From assembly GCA_963978545.1 (NCBI GenBank), contig OZ021730.1, positions 11,601,796 to 11,665,795 of the forward strand: a DNA stretch of 64,000 nt, given 5' to 3'. Source of the DNA: Linyphia triangularis (lineage: Eukaryota; Arthropoda; Arachnida; Araneae; Linyphiidae). Below are positions 20,205 to 30,682 of the stretch, one piece after another. The translations under genes and the position numbers were made by a program. The number at the start of each line of letters is the position of its first letter. The stretch's first letter is position 1. The notes below the pieces were generated by a model. The model did not search any database. It was given only the letters and a program-made list of their open reading frames with translations, and was not told where the DNA came from.

Positions 20205-21347
20205 ATGAAAACTACAGCTTCTCTTTCTTCTCCTCCTAGTGAGGAGCAACATTGTCCTGACTCTGTGCAACAAATTCTTGCAAAATTCTTCATTGTCCAT
20301 CGCCAGGAGGGCTCCTTTGAGAAGGTCTCTCCATTTCTTATTGAGAAGACTCTAAAATCGTTGGTTGGTGATACGGCTTCAGTTAAAAAACTGAGGTCCG
20401 GGGATTTACTTGTTGAAGTTCGCAACCATCAGCAAGCGAAGAACATTTTAAAAATTGAAAATTTCGGTTCACTCCCGGTTACTGTGAAGGAACATGGTTC
20501 CCTTAACAAATCTCGTGGTGTTGTGTCTGAATCAGACTTATACCATACAGCGGAGGACGAGATACTTGATCATCTTCGTGATCAGCATGTTTCAGCCGTC
20601 CACCGCATTACAATACGCCGAGATGGGAACATAATACCTACTAAACATCTAATTGTCACTTTTGATTTACCCACTTTGCCGTCTCATGTGAAGGCGGGGT
20701 ACCTGAATTGCCATGTCCGTCCATATATTCCGAACCCACTTCGCTGTTTCAAGTGCCAGAAATTTGGCCACTCTCAAACAGCGTGTCGTGGGGAAACGGA
20801 AACATGCGCGCGTTGTGCAGGTACTGGACATGACAGTGCTAATTGCAAAGCACCCGAGAAGTGTGTCAATTGCAATGGCACGCATCCGTCATACTCTCGA
20901 TCATGTCCACAGTGGGTAAAGGAAAAAGAAATCCAGACCGTGCGTGTGAACCAGAATTTATCCTACTTTGATGCTAGGAGACTAGTTGATTCTAGGACCC
21001 CTAAAACTGGTGTTGCTTATGCTGATGTTTGTAAAAAAACTTTCAGCAGTAAAAGCACCCAAACGGAAACCCCTGTATCACCTCTTGTTAAGTTGCCTCA
21101 AAAGTCATCTGTAGAGGTAACAAAACGACCAACGATTGTTAAAAAATCCTTAGCTAAATCAAAAGCTTTACAAACAATAAAATTAAAATCTGCCAAAGGA
21201 GGACTTTCTCGAGAGAGGCCCTCTAACCCTTTCAACATTCTTCGTTCTTTTAAGGATTCGGATGTGGTGAAACTTCACCCATCTGATGAGGACGAAGACA
21301 TCACTGAAGAATCCGACACTCTTTTAAAATTTTCACTTAATAGTTAA
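20205..21347 (+). CDS. A4 ORF1, RNA-binding zinc-knuckle protein
   Basis: 380 residues, intact. Conserved N-terminal region (residues 26-165), knuckles at 181-194, 201-214 and 220-234, then a Ser/Lys-rich tail ending with an acidic EDEDITEE patch. Almost identical to A2 ORF1, and clearly different from A3 ORF1 in the first 25 residues and the tail, which defines a second subfamily. TAA overlaps the ORF2 ATG at 21347. Likely role: RNA binding and ribonucleoprotein formation. Confidence 0.95.
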   Translation: MKTTASLSSPPSEEQHCPDSVQQILAKFFIVHRQEGSFEKVSPFLIEKTLKSLVGDTASVKKLRSGDLLVEVRNHQQAKNILKIENFGSLPVTVKEHGSLNKSRGVVSESDLYHTAEDEILDHLRDQHVSAVHRITIRRDGNIIPTKHLIVTFDLPTLPSHVKAGYLNCHVRPYIPNPLRCFKCQKFGHSQTACRGETETCARCAGTGHDSANCKAPEKCVNCNGTHPSYSRSCPQWVKEKEIQTVRVNQNLSYFDARRLVDSRTPKTGVAYADVCKKTFSSKSTQTETPVSPLVKLPQKSSVEVTKRPTIVKKSLAKSKALQTIKLKSAKGGLSRERPSNPFNILRSFKDSDVVKLHPSDEDEDITEESDTLLKFSLNS

Positions 21348-24300
21348 TGGCTTCTTTTGTTTCTTGGAATTGTCGCGGTTTTAGGTCTAGGAAGGATGAT
21401 GTGAAAAACATAATTTCACTTTTTCATCCAGCATGTTTGGCACTTCAAGAAACTTTCTTGAAGGATTCTTGTACATCTAAGATCCGTAGGTATAGTTGCA
21501 TTAGGAAAGATGTTGCCCGTGGTAATGCAGTGTGTGGAGGAGTATGTCTCTTTATTTCTCATGATTACCCCAGCATTGTACTCACACTACGCACATCTCT
21601 ACAGGCTGTGGCTGCGAGACTTCATATACAGTCCCTTCTCACAGTCTGTTGCCTATACTTACCGCCACATGCTATCATCCGTCAAGAGGAGCTGAATGAC
21701 TTGATAGACCAGCTTCCAGCTCCATTTCTATTGCTTGGTGACCTAAATGGACACAGTACTATGTGGGGTAATGATAATACGAACCCTCGTGGGAGACAGA
21801 TTGAAAAGTTGTTATCTGATCACTGTCTCTGTCTCCTGAATAATGAGGAGAAAACCTATTTTCATGAACCCACTAGAACATTCCATTCACTTGACTTAGC
21901 CATTTGTTCCCCTATACTTTTGCCATACTTGAATTTTGCTGTTGGAAGTGATCTACATAACAGTGATCACTTCCCTATTCTCATTTCCCATAATGGTAGA
22001 AGTAGTGTGAACAGCCGTCTACCTACAAACAAATACCACAGGGCGAATTGGGATAAATATACTGAGTTGGCTGTTATAACAGGAACAATGGTGGACAGTC
22101 AGGATGTTGATACTGCTGTCCAAAATGTCACTGAAGCAATTTTAAATGCTGCTGACTCCTCGATTCCTAAGACATCACCTAGAACACTGCGGCACTGTAA
22201 ATCATACTGGAATGCAGAATGTCAGTCTGCATACAAGAAACAAAGGAAGCTATGGGGTATCTTCCGCAGATACCCAACTACAGGAAACCTTATCGCCTTT
22301 AAAAAGGCTAAGGCATTTGCTCGTAGAGTTAGACGTCAGAGTCAAAAGGATTCTTGGATAAGTTATGTCTCTTCAATTACATCTAAAACATCAAGCAAGC
22401 AGTTGTGGAAGAAGGTTAGAGCAGCCAACTGTTTGTATCCGGAATATTCTTTCCCGATACTTCAAACCGGAGCTGCTGTGTTCTCATCCCCTGAGGATAT
22501 TGCTAACCTTATCGGTGAAACTTTTGAAAGTGTATCCAGTTCCGATTCTTATAGTCCTGCTTTTCTTGTGACTAAGAATCGTGCTGAACGGACTGGAATT
22601 AATTTCAAAAGCAATATTGAATATTCCTACAACTGTGACCTTAAGATGTACGAATTGAAGAGTGCTTTATCTAAAGCACATGACACCAGTCCAGGTCCAG
22701 ATAGGATCAGTTACCAAATGCTTCGCCATTTAAGTCCAGATTCTCTTTTGAACATCCTTTTTCTCTTTAATAGAATCTGGAAGGAGAACATCTTTCCTAC
22801 CTTGTGGCGGGAAGCTACTGTAATCCCCATTCTGAAACCTGGAAAGGATCCTAAGGATCCTCTAAACTATCGACCGATAGCCTTAACGAGCTGCCTTTGT
22901 AAGACCTTTGAACGTATTGTAAACGCCCGACTTTCTTACATGTTAGAAAAAAATAAATGCATTTCACCTTTCCAGAGTGGGTTCCGACGAGGACGGTCCA
23001 CTCTTGATAACATCGTGAAACTAGAAACAGATGTTCGTAATGCCTTTGTGCAGAGGAATCATCTAGTTTCAATCTTTTTCGACATTGAGAAGGCGTATGA
23101 TCATACGTGGCGATATGGTATCCTGCAAACTCTATTTAATTTTGGTTTTAGGGGTAATCTGCCCCTTTTTATTCAAAATTTTTTATCATCTCGTGTTTTT
23201 AGAGTTCGCATTGGAGCTTCATTTTCTAATTATTTTAACCAATCTGAGGGAGTTCCTCAAGGTTGTGTTTTAAGTGTCACCCTTTTTAATCTTCATATCA
23301 GTAACATACTTCATGTCCTTTCACCCTTTGTTCATGGAACTTTATATGTTGATGATTTGCAAATCTCATGTCAAGGATCAAACATGCGCTTAATTGAACG
23401 TCAATTACAAACTGCTGTTAACAGACTTATAGAATGGTGTGAACAAAACGGACATAAACTATCACCATCTAAAAGCAGTTGTGTCCATTTCTGTAGGAGG
23501 AGGGGTCTTCACCCTGACCCTGAAATCCACATACGCAACACGCCCATCCCTGTTGTCAACCAGATAAGGTATCTGGGAGTCATTTTCGACAACAAGAGGA
23601 ATTTTCTCCCACATATTTTATATTTGCGCAAGAAGTGCGAGAAATCGCTTAATATCCTCAAGGTACTCTCAAATACATCTTGGGGTACTGATCGCACTTC
23701 TTTGCTGCGTATTTACAATTCAGTTATCTTATCTCGCATCGACTACGGATGCGTTGCGTATGGTTCTGCAGGAGCATCTCTTCTGCGCAGATTGGATACC
23801 GTTCACCATACTGCTGCCCGTATTTGTTTAGGTGCATTTCGCACCTCACCCATTGAGAGTCTGTTAACAGAGTGTTGTCAACTCCCACTTGACCTTAGAC
23901 GTAAAAAGTTAAGCGCTAACTACTACTGTAGAATAAAATCTGATCCTTGTCATCCTTTACGGAATTTGAGTCTTGACGCATATCTTGGTAGGCTATATAA
24001 TGCACGTCCATCTAGCATTCGCCCATTTTCTGAAAGAGCTCAATCTGTTCTGTCGGATGCAGCTCTAAGTGACCTAGATATCCAGCTGGCTAATTCTCAG
24101 ATCTTTCCTCCATGGGATATTCCATCATTTCAGTTTTTAAATCCATTTGCGATGCATTACAAAGCAGACACTGTCCCAGAAATTTTACAGAAGATCTTTT
24201 GTTTACACCGTTTTCAGTATAGAGACTATCATGCAGTCTATACTGATGGATCCAAAGCAGGTGAACGTGTTGGCTGTGGTGTTGTGTCTGACACATCCAC

Positions 24301-25027
24301 AGTCAGTTTCACGCTTCATAAATCCTGCTCGGTTTTTACTTCTGAGATGGTTGCAATTTTTTGTGCTCTGCTGCACATTTCTTTGTGCTCCCATCGCAAA
24401 TTTTGTGTATACAGCGACAGTTTAAGTGCCTTAACAAGCCTGGAGCACTTTAACAACATATGTCATCCAATAGCTCCTGACATATTATCTCTGTTACACA
24501 AACTTGAGAGGAAAGGTTTTGTTATTTTGTTTTGCTGGGTACCTAGTCATGTGGGGATTTCAGGAAATGAATTGGCGGACTCTGCTGCTAAAGCGGCGTC
24601 AATCCCGTTTCAGCAGCCAGTCCCCTACCAAGACATAAAATCACATATTCATAAGTTTATTTTTTCTTTGCGTCAAGAAGCATGGGATTTGCAAACTAGC
24701 AACAAACTTCATACCATTAAAAACCATCTTCATATGTGGCCAGTAAATCCAATGCGTCGGACAGATGTCAAACTGACTCGTCTGCGCATTGGTCACACCC
24801 GATTCACGCATCGACATCTGTTACTGGGAGAAGATCCGCCCATTTGTGATGTTTGTCGTTGCGATATTACTGTGCACCATATTTTAATTTCATGTCCAAA
24901 ATTTTATTCACAACGCCTTAAATTTTTTAAAAGAACCATTTTAAAACTTGAAGATTTGGTTGGGGAAAACCCCCATCCAAATCTTTTTGCATTTCTAAGA
25001 GTGATCGGGTTTTTAAATCATATCTAA
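21347..25027 (+). CDS. A4 ORF2, endonuclease-reverse transcriptase-RNase H polyprotein
   Basis: 1226 residues, intact, collinear with A3 ORF2. Endonuclease: WNCRG, GDLNGH (Leu for the usual Phe) and SDHFP. RT: FFDIEKAYD, EGVPQGCVLS, YVDD. RNase H: YTDGSK, TSE, YSDS, GNELADSAA. C-terminal finger CX2CX7HX4C (CDVCRCDITVHHILISC). The conserved PGPDG of the RT N-terminal region reads PGPDR here, which might weaken activity. Similarity to A3 is very high up to the end of RT and drops in the linker and RNase H regions, suggesting a mosaic history. Confidence 0.96.
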   Translation: MASFVSWNCRGFRSRKDDVKNIISLFHPACLALQETFLKDSCTSKIRRYSCIRKDVARGNAVCGGVCLFISHDYPSIVLTLRTSLQAVAARLHIQSLLTVCCLYLPPHAIIRQEELNDLIDQLPAPFLLLGDLNGHSTMWGNDNTNPRGRQIEKLLSDHCLCLLNNEEKTYFHEPTRTFHSLDLAICSPILLPYLNFAVGSDLHNSDHFPILISHNGRSSVNSRLPTNKYHRANWDKYTELAVITGTMVDSQDVDTAVQNVTEAILNAADSSIPKTSPRTLRHCKSYWNAECQSAYKKQRKLWGIFRRYPTTGNLIAFKKAKAFARRVRRQSQKDSWISYVSSITSKTSSKQLWKKVRAANCLYPEYSFPILQTGAAVFSSPEDIANLIGETFESVSSSDSYSPAFLVTKNRAERTGINFKSNIEYSYNCDLKMYELKSALSKAHDTSPGPDRISYQMLRHLSPDSLLNILFLFNRIWKENIFPTLWREATVIPILKPGKDPKDPLNYRPIALTSCLCKTFERIVNARLSYMLEKNKCISPFQSGFRRGRSTLDNIVKLETDVRNAFVQRNHLVSIFFDIEKAYDHTWRYGILQTLFNFGFRGNLPLFIQNFLSSRVFRVRIGASFSNYFNQSEGVPQGCVLSVTLFNLHISNILHVLSPFVHGTLYVDDLQISCQGSNMRLIERQLQTAVNRLIEWCEQNGHKLSPSKSSCVHFCRRRGLHPDPEIHIRNTPIPVVNQIRYLGVIFDNKRNFLPHILYLRKKCEKSLNILKVLSNTSWGTDRTSLLRIYNSVILSRIDYGCVAYGSAGASLLRRLDTVHHTAARICLGAFRTSPIESLLTECCQLPLDLRRKKLSANYYCRIKSDPCHPLRNLSLDAYLGRLYNARPSSIRPFSERAQSVLSDAALSDLDIQLANSQIFPPWDIPSFQFLNPFAMHYKADTVPEILQKIFCLHRFQYRDYHAVYTDGSKAGERVGCGVVSDTSTVSFTLHKSCSVFTSEMVAIFCALLHISLCSHRKFCVYSDSLSALTSLEHFNNICHPIAPDILSLLHKLERKGFVILFCWVPSHVGISGNELADSAAKAASIPFQQPVPYQDIKSHIHKFIFSLRQEAWDLQTSNKLHTIKNHLHMWPVNPMRRTDVKLTRLRIGHTRFTHRHLLLGEDPPICDVCRCDITVHHILISCPKFYSQRLKFFKRTILKLEDLVGENPHPNLFAFLRVIGFLNHI

Positions 25028-25317
25028 TGTTTTTGTTCATATCTAGTTTTAAACCTTTTAAACTACTTCATTTTTTAAAATGAGTTTTAACACATTTTAT
25101 TCCTTTATTTTATTATATCATATCTTACCTTCATCTATTTATAACTCATCACCCATTCTAGATTCTTTTATCGTTTGTTTGGCGCAGCATGGCCCTTGTG
25201 TTGCCTTTGCGCCATAAAACAACAAATAATAAACAAACCCTGAGGCCCCGAGGGTCTCCCCTTGTTGGACTCTGTGATGGGTGGGGACGCATCGAGACGA
25301 ACAAAATAAAACACAAC

Positions 25318-26662
25318 ATGGAACTCTTAAAATCTACAGGCACTGGTGATGCCTTAAATCACCAGAAAAAAACCAACTCAATAAAACGACCTTCCGATAT
25401 TTTGACTGTACCTACTCAAACCAAGAGACCTTCAACTAACTTGCCAACATTTTTTATCATACAATCAACTGACCCCGCTTTTAAGTTAAAATCGCCATTA
25501 TTTATACATAAGGCTGTGCAAGGAGCTATAGGAGACACTAAATCTGTAAAAAGGCTACGTTCCGGAGATTTGTTAATTGAAGCAGCAAATGCTCTTCAAT
25601 CTCAATCCCTTAATAACCTTCAAATGCTTGCTACCATTCCTGTCAACACAACACCACATAAAACTCTCAACAATAGTCAAGGTGTTATTTCCGAACCCGA
25701 TCTGCAGTGTGTGGATGAGGTCTAGTCAGGGCGTGGTTCGTGCTCATCGCATTACTATAAAAAAATCAGACAATATCATAAAGACTAAACATATTATCCT
25801 AACATTCAACACACCTGTTCTACCAACCAACATCAAGGCTGGATACTTAAACTGCCCAGTCCGCCTATATATCCCGAATCCGTTGCGCTGCTTTAAGTGC
25901 TAACGGTTCGGGCATTCAAGAAACACCTGCAATAGGCCGGACACATGTGCGAAATGTGGAATTGCAGACCATGCTGATCGGGATTGCAGCGCAGATCCCC
26001 ATTGCATTAATTGCGATGGGGCTCACCCAGCATTTTCCCGATCATGCCCCGAATGGCTGCGTGAGAAAAAAATTCAAGAAATTAAATCCACAAGCCATGT
26101 GTCCTATGCTGAGGCAAAGGCAATGGTACCGAAACTTTCATCTAAAACCGGTCAAAAATCCTACTCAGCTGCAGTTCAACCAAAACCTTCAAATAGTATC
26201 AGTATCCAGACAAACTTATCCTACCCTTGTCAACTTCAGTCTCCTAATTCATCCAAAATCAACCTCTCAAATACAACTAAACCCAATACAACAACCACAG
26301 CCGTCCAAACAAAATTTGTCGGAATTAAAACTAATAAAGCTTCCCCTGTATCCCTTCCAAATAGTACTTCTAAACCAGCATTAAAAACTACAACTAAACC
26401 TGGAGATGCCCTTAAACTTAAGGTGCTCTCCAAACACAAAAAATCTCCTGAACGTGAAAATAATGTATTGCCTATGCTACAGAAAAATACAAAAATCAAA
26501 CCAACTGATCCTGCAAAATCAGAATTGTCATCGGATGAAGATGCCATTTCGGGCCTATCTGATTCCGGTGAAATGGACGTTGAAACGGGTCTGGAAACTC
26601 CTATCCATCTCCAGCCTAGGAGCAAGTCGAAAGATAGGCAGACTGACAAAAACCCATCTTAA
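25318..26662 (+). pseudogene. B1 ORF1, frameshifted zinc-knuckle protein
   Basis: ATG at 25318. The N-terminal frame runs to TAG at 25723-25725, where comparison with B3 shows about 20 nt missing (after GATGAGG). The rest is in another frame through three knuckles to TAA at 26660-26662. A further TAA at 25902-25904, inside the first knuckle, is found only in this arm; B2 and B3 both have C at that base, so this mutation is derived. Tail rich in Lys, Thr and Ser, ending in an acidic ELSSDEDAISGLSDSGE-like region. Confidence 0.9.
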
Positions 26663-28257
26663 AATTCAGTCTCCTTTCTTGGAATTGTCGCGGTTTCCAC
26701 CACAATTCGTTAGACATAAAACAACTAGTTGATGAACATAGACCTGTTTGTATCTGTCTACAAGAGACGCTCTTGAAGCCTTTCCAGAGCTCTCTTGTTA
26801 GGGGATATAGTCCTCTCCGTAAGGACTATGACAGCGGCGACAGAGCTAGCGGTGGTGTCGCTATTTTTACTTTGAATAGTAATCCATCCACCCCGCTGAC
26901 TCTCTCAACCAATCTTCAAGCTGTTTCTGTCCGTGTCGCCGTACGAAATCAATTAATTACAATCTGTTCCATTTATATCCCCCCTAATACTAAAGTCAGA
27001 CAAGCAGATTTAAACAGGCTTTGTGCCTGTTTAAATCTGCTTGTCTGGATTCCAGCTTCCTCCCCCTTTTATTATAATGGGGGATTTTAATGGCCACAAT
27101 CCTCTGTGGGGCAGCCCAGATATCAACATCCGTGGAAGGCAAATTGAAAATTTTATAGAAAACCAGCAGCTCTGTATTTTGAACAATGGGCATTATACAT
27201 ACTTCCACGCCCCATCGAGGACTTTTCACTCCATCGATCTCGCCTTGTGTTCACCATCTCTTTTGCCTGATTGGGCATTTGATGTGAAAAACAATCCTTT
27301 TAATAGTGATCATTTTCCTGTTATCCTGAGTCACTTGGGAAGTGAAGATACTGTTGTCACCCGCCAACCTCGATTCATCATCGAAGCGGCGGACTGGGAA
27401 ATGTTTTCTTCTGTGATGTCTCTTTCTGACGAGATGGTGGACCAAGATGATATCGATGAAGCTGTACTATCAGTTACTAGTGCCATTATTGAAGCTGCTC
27501 ACCTTTCTATACCTGTATCATCAACAAATCTACCGAAACAACCCAAACCGTGGTGGAACCAAGACTGCAAACTTGCTCATAAGAAACAAAAGAAATCCTG
27601 GGATATTTTTCGTAGGTATCCAACTACAACTAACCTAGTGAATTTTAAACGGGCACGAGCTGAGGCGCGTCAGATCCGCCGCCGAAGCCAGAGGGATTCT
27701 TGGAGGAATTATGTTAGCGGCATAACTTCCTCAACGTCTTCCAAGAGGGTCTGGAACAAGGTTAATAAGATCAAGGGAAGGTACCCCAATTACTCTATTC
27801 CCATCCTAGAGACCAACCTGGGACCAGTTTCAGACCCTAAGGACATTGCCGATACTCTTGCAGCATCTTTTGCTCAGGTGTCGAGCAATTCAAATTACAA
27901 AGAGCCGTTTGCCTCGTATAAGCTCAGAGCTGAGAGAAAAAAATTGAATTTCTCTTCCCTTGATGTTGAAGACTATAATGTTAATTTTACAATGGCCGAG
28001 TTGAACGAAGCCCTTTCTAAAACCCATAACTCGGCGGTTGGTCATGATAACATTCACTATGCCATGCTGAAACATCTGCAGCCACTCCAGCTCAAGCTTA
28101 TACTGAAATTGTTAAATCGTATTTGGTGTGAAAATAAATTTCCATCTGCATGGCAACGCGCTCTTGTTATACCATTTGCAAAGCCTGGAAAAGACCCCAA
28201 GAATCCCTCCAGTTATCGCCCCATTGCATTGACCAGTTGTTTCTGCAAACTTCTTGA
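26647..28257 (+). pseudogene. B1 ORF2, truncated, with inverted insertion
   Basis: The ORF2 frame is open from 26647 and has no ATG before the endonuclease motifs (WNCRG near 26685). It is thrown out of frame at 27026 by a 26-nt insertion replacing one base, which creates a 23-bp inverted repeat. The frame resumes around 27041 (GDFNGH) and continues to 28257, where the duplication junction replaces the rest of the RT domain; read-through stops at TGA a few codons later. Non-functional. Confidence 0.9.
26997..27047. repeat. 23-bp perfect inverted repeat with 5-nt loop, left arm only
   Basis: Arms at 26997-27019 and 27025-27047 are perfect reverse complements around TTTGT. The right arm of the duplication at the same place has the normal sequence (GTGACCAGCTTCC), so the second arm of the hairpin was newly copied from the adjacent strand. 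Net gain is 25 bp. Confidence 0.92.
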
Positions 28258-28291
28258 GTCAGACTGAAAGCGACTCAAGCGAAAGCGAAGC
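28258..28291. other. 34-bp filler at the tandem duplication junction
   Basis: Left-arm homology ends at CTTCTTGA (28257) and right-arm homology begins at AAGAATGACTG (28292). The 34 bp between belong to neither. CTTGAGTC at 28253-28260 and GACTCAAG at 28272-28279 form an inverted repeat. GACTGAAAGCG in the filler resembles GACTGAAAAGCG just downstream, and GAAAGCGA/AGCGAAAGCG is reiterated. These are marks of templated end joining. Confidence 0.8.
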
Positions 28292-28433
28292 AAGAATGAC
28301 TGAAAAGCGTCGGCAAGGTTCGATAGCGAGACCTTTCCCATGTTGCCCAAACATTCTGCCTTTTAACAACTTATTTAATTATATATTTCAAAGTATTTTT
28401 AATAATTTTTTGAAGTAAACCAAATGTAGGTAT

Positions 28434-30364
28434 TTAATGTATGTTTTTAACTTCAAAGTCGAATTTCTCAAAATGAATTTCTCAAAATGACTTTTTTCAT
28501 GTTTGGGGGCACATAGCTTAAAATCTATGACATAAATGTTTGAAATTTTTTATACCTGTTTCTCTAATGTATTTAAGTACTTTAACACAAGGAATTATTG
28601 ATAAGTAGTATATTTTTTTTAAAAATAATTAGTCTATAATTTTTCTTAAACATATTTTTAGAAAATCATAATTATTTTAATTTTTAAAAAATAAAAAAAA
28701 TCTCGTGTTAAAGTATTTAAAAGTATCCAAATATTATACTGTGAAAGTTTCATAATGATTGAAGAATCAGTTATTAAATGAGATGCCCCAAAAGTTGTTG
28801 AATTTAATATGGGCTCCTATGGATTTTGTTTTTAATTTTTAGTCAAATATAAGTAAAATAATAGGCTAACCTTCCTCTTCAAAAATCTATTAAACATATA
28901 AAACACTGTTATATTAGAGAAATCCTTAATAGACTAGGGATGAACCATATTTTACTAACAGTTAAAAGTTATTGATACTTAAACTCACGCGATCGTTTGG
29001 CGCAGTATGGCCAAGTGTGGCCCTTGTGCCAATAAACACCAACCAACTAAACTCACGCGAACAAAGTTACCTAATTTTCTAAGTAACAGTTATTCATTTA
29101 TTATAAATGCAATAGATGGCGCTAGTATGTCCATATATTTCTGTTATTGAAGATTAGAATCACAGGGGGAGTATCTGACGCAACATTCTTTAGAATTATG
29201 GATTTAGGGAAGAAATGCATGCGTGTTCATTTACGTTGTTTTTAAAAAAATCTTTAATAAGCTCAATTAAATTGGCCTAGAACAGTATTGGAAATTGGAA
29301 TAAAAAGCTGCATTAATTGTTGTTGGACTTTAGACTCCGTTTAAATTTATCAAACTGGGTGATTTCAAGGAAATAGAATTCAATACAGGGAACCAGACAA
29401 GAGGCCATGAATATTTAAGCTTTTTAAAAAATATTTTTGTTCACAATTTTAACACTAATAATTTTACGCAATAAGCTATAATAATTGAATATATAAGTTA
29501 TTTCAAATACACTGAGATAACTTGTTAAATATGTTATATATTTAATAATTTACTATACAAAAATAAATAGTGCTTTTTATAGGCTGTTGAAACTAATTTT
29601 AAATGGCTAATTCAATATATAATATTTCGTTATTTCCTGATAATTTTAATGTAACTGCAGTTATTTAACAATAAATGTTAAGAAGTTTTGGAGAGATACA
29701 CTGACAAGCATTACCTAATTACTATATTTTGGATCCCAAGAACTAGATTTCAAAACAGAACATTTTGAGATGAAAAGTAAAATAGCTAATAAAATTAGGT
29801 TTTATGCAAAATGTATCCTTGCTGCCTATTAATGGTGTTGCGCTTTCCTAATATTTGCTTAAAACTTTTCAAATATACATTCAAATAAATTTTTTCTTAT
29901 TTTATAGTTTTTCTTTAAAACAACAAGCAAACTCATTTCTTTTAAAAAATGTTCAAGAGGAATTCCAACAAGAGATATTTACTCTTTCAATTGAAGAATT
30001 AACATTTTGTTATTTCAAAACTGGCTTACATTTTTAATTACCTTAATTTTAGTTAAAAGAAAAATTGTCTGTTTAACTGAGAAACAAAACCATAATTTAT
30101 TAATTATTATTAATTTGCTCACCATGTCTTATATAAAAATCCACTTAAGCAATAATTTTAGAAATAAATTAATTTTAGAAGATAAAATAGTTTATTGATT
30201 ATACATATGAGATAATGCTAATTTCATTTTAAATTAAGGCTTTATTATATATGATATCAAGATAATAATCTATAATTCAAAGACAGTATTTATACAATGG
30301 AATGTTTCCCTGAAAAAAAAATTAATAAAGCTAAACAATTTAAAAATAATATGAGTAGACATCT
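28434..30364. other. AT-rich non-coding stretch, right arm
   Basis: Copy of the stretch before 9737. No gene seen; it contains the duplicate 55-bp insertion at 28993-29047. Confidence 0.6.
28993..29047 (+). mobile_element. 55-bp LINE-type 3' hairpin insertion, right arm
   Basis: Duplicate of 8366-8420, with the same TAAACTCACGCGA target duplication at 28980-28992 and 29048-29060. Identical in both arms, so it predates the tandem duplication. Confidence 0.85.
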
Positions 30365-30682
30365 ATGCCAAATACTTCATAATATTATCAGGAATAATAT
30401 AAAATTTATATATATTTTGGAAATTACACGTACACATATATCAAATAATAAATATATCAAATAATAAATAACTATAACAATAATTCATAATATTATCAGG
30501 AAGAATATCAAATTTATATATTTGGAAATTATACGCACACATATATCAAATAATAAATGAAGATAAAAATACAGAAGTTAAATTATAAAATTAATTACAT
30601 ATATACATTTTAATTGAAAATCCCTTCGTAATAGAAATTATATTAGTATGAAGAACATCAAATTTATATATATATATTCGGA
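30365..30682. repeat. AT-rich dispersed tandem repeat, right arm
   Basis: Duplicate of 9738-10055, ending at the same boundary with the unknown coding-like block. Confidence 0.75.

Larger units (their letters stand above)
19917..25237 (+). mobile_element. LINE family A, copy A4, slightly 5'-truncated with intact ORFs
   Basis: A 5321-bp element flanked by a perfect 14-bp target duplication CCCTGAGGCCCCGA (19903-19916 and 25238-25251). It begins at CATTGGTCCCGTG, which lies about 345 nt inside a complete family A 5' UTR, so the 5' terminal structure is missing. Both ORFs are complete, and the 3' hairpin and (CAAA)-like tail are intact. The right arm shows the empty site at 34866-34879. It is a recent insertion, but this copy may have lost the promoter part of its leader. 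Confidence 0.96.
19341..25317 (+). promoter_or_regulatory. B1 5' UTR (split by A4)
   Basis: The pieces 19341-19916 and 25252-25317 (rejoined across the A4 insertion) correspond to the continuous 642-bp leader of B2 (34304-34945). The 5' end CCTCGGG can pair with CCCGAGG 32 nt downstream, enclosing a CTCAC/GTGAG hairpin. Internal boxes GTTTGCCGTGCGTGG, GGGATCCTGG and TCAATCGGCTGGT are shared with family A and, with changes, family C. Confidence 0.6.
7665..28257. repeat. left arm of a large tandem duplication
   Basis: The sequence starting at 7665 recurs at 28292. Offsets step from 20627 to 14963 at LINE A3 and to 9628 at LINE A4, then to 9603 after a 25-bp net insertion near 27026. Without A3 and A4 the unit is about 9.6 kb. 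Apart from these insertions I noticed only two substitutions between arms: a C-to-T at 25903 (CAA to TAA) in the left arm and a C-to-T at 37269 in the right arm. The arm ends inside LINE B1 at 28257. Confidence 0.9.
19341..28257 (+). mobile_element. LINE family B, copy B1, interrupted by A4 and cut by the duplication junction
   Basis: Starts CCCCTCGGGGGC after the 13-bp target sequence CTCTTTATTTCTC. The 5' UTR is split by LINE A4 (19917-25237), and ORF1 and part of ORF2 follow. The element stops in the RT domain at 28257 because the tandem duplication breakpoint lies there; the remainder exists in B2. ORF1 has an inactivating deletion shared with B2, plus a left-arm-only TAA at 25902-25904. 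ORF2 has a left-arm-only inverted insertion at 27026. Confidence 0.93.

Noticed and set aside
25900..25905. Selenocysteine or read-through at the in-frame stop in B1 ORF1
   Set aside because: The codon is TAA, absent from B2 and B3, and the ORF is already frameshifted upstream; a simple point mutation suffices.
26236..26649. 137-codon minus-strand ORF in family B
   Set aside because: It lies antisense to the Ser/Thr/Lys-rich tail of ORF1; its hydrophobic sequence is what the antisense of such codons gives.
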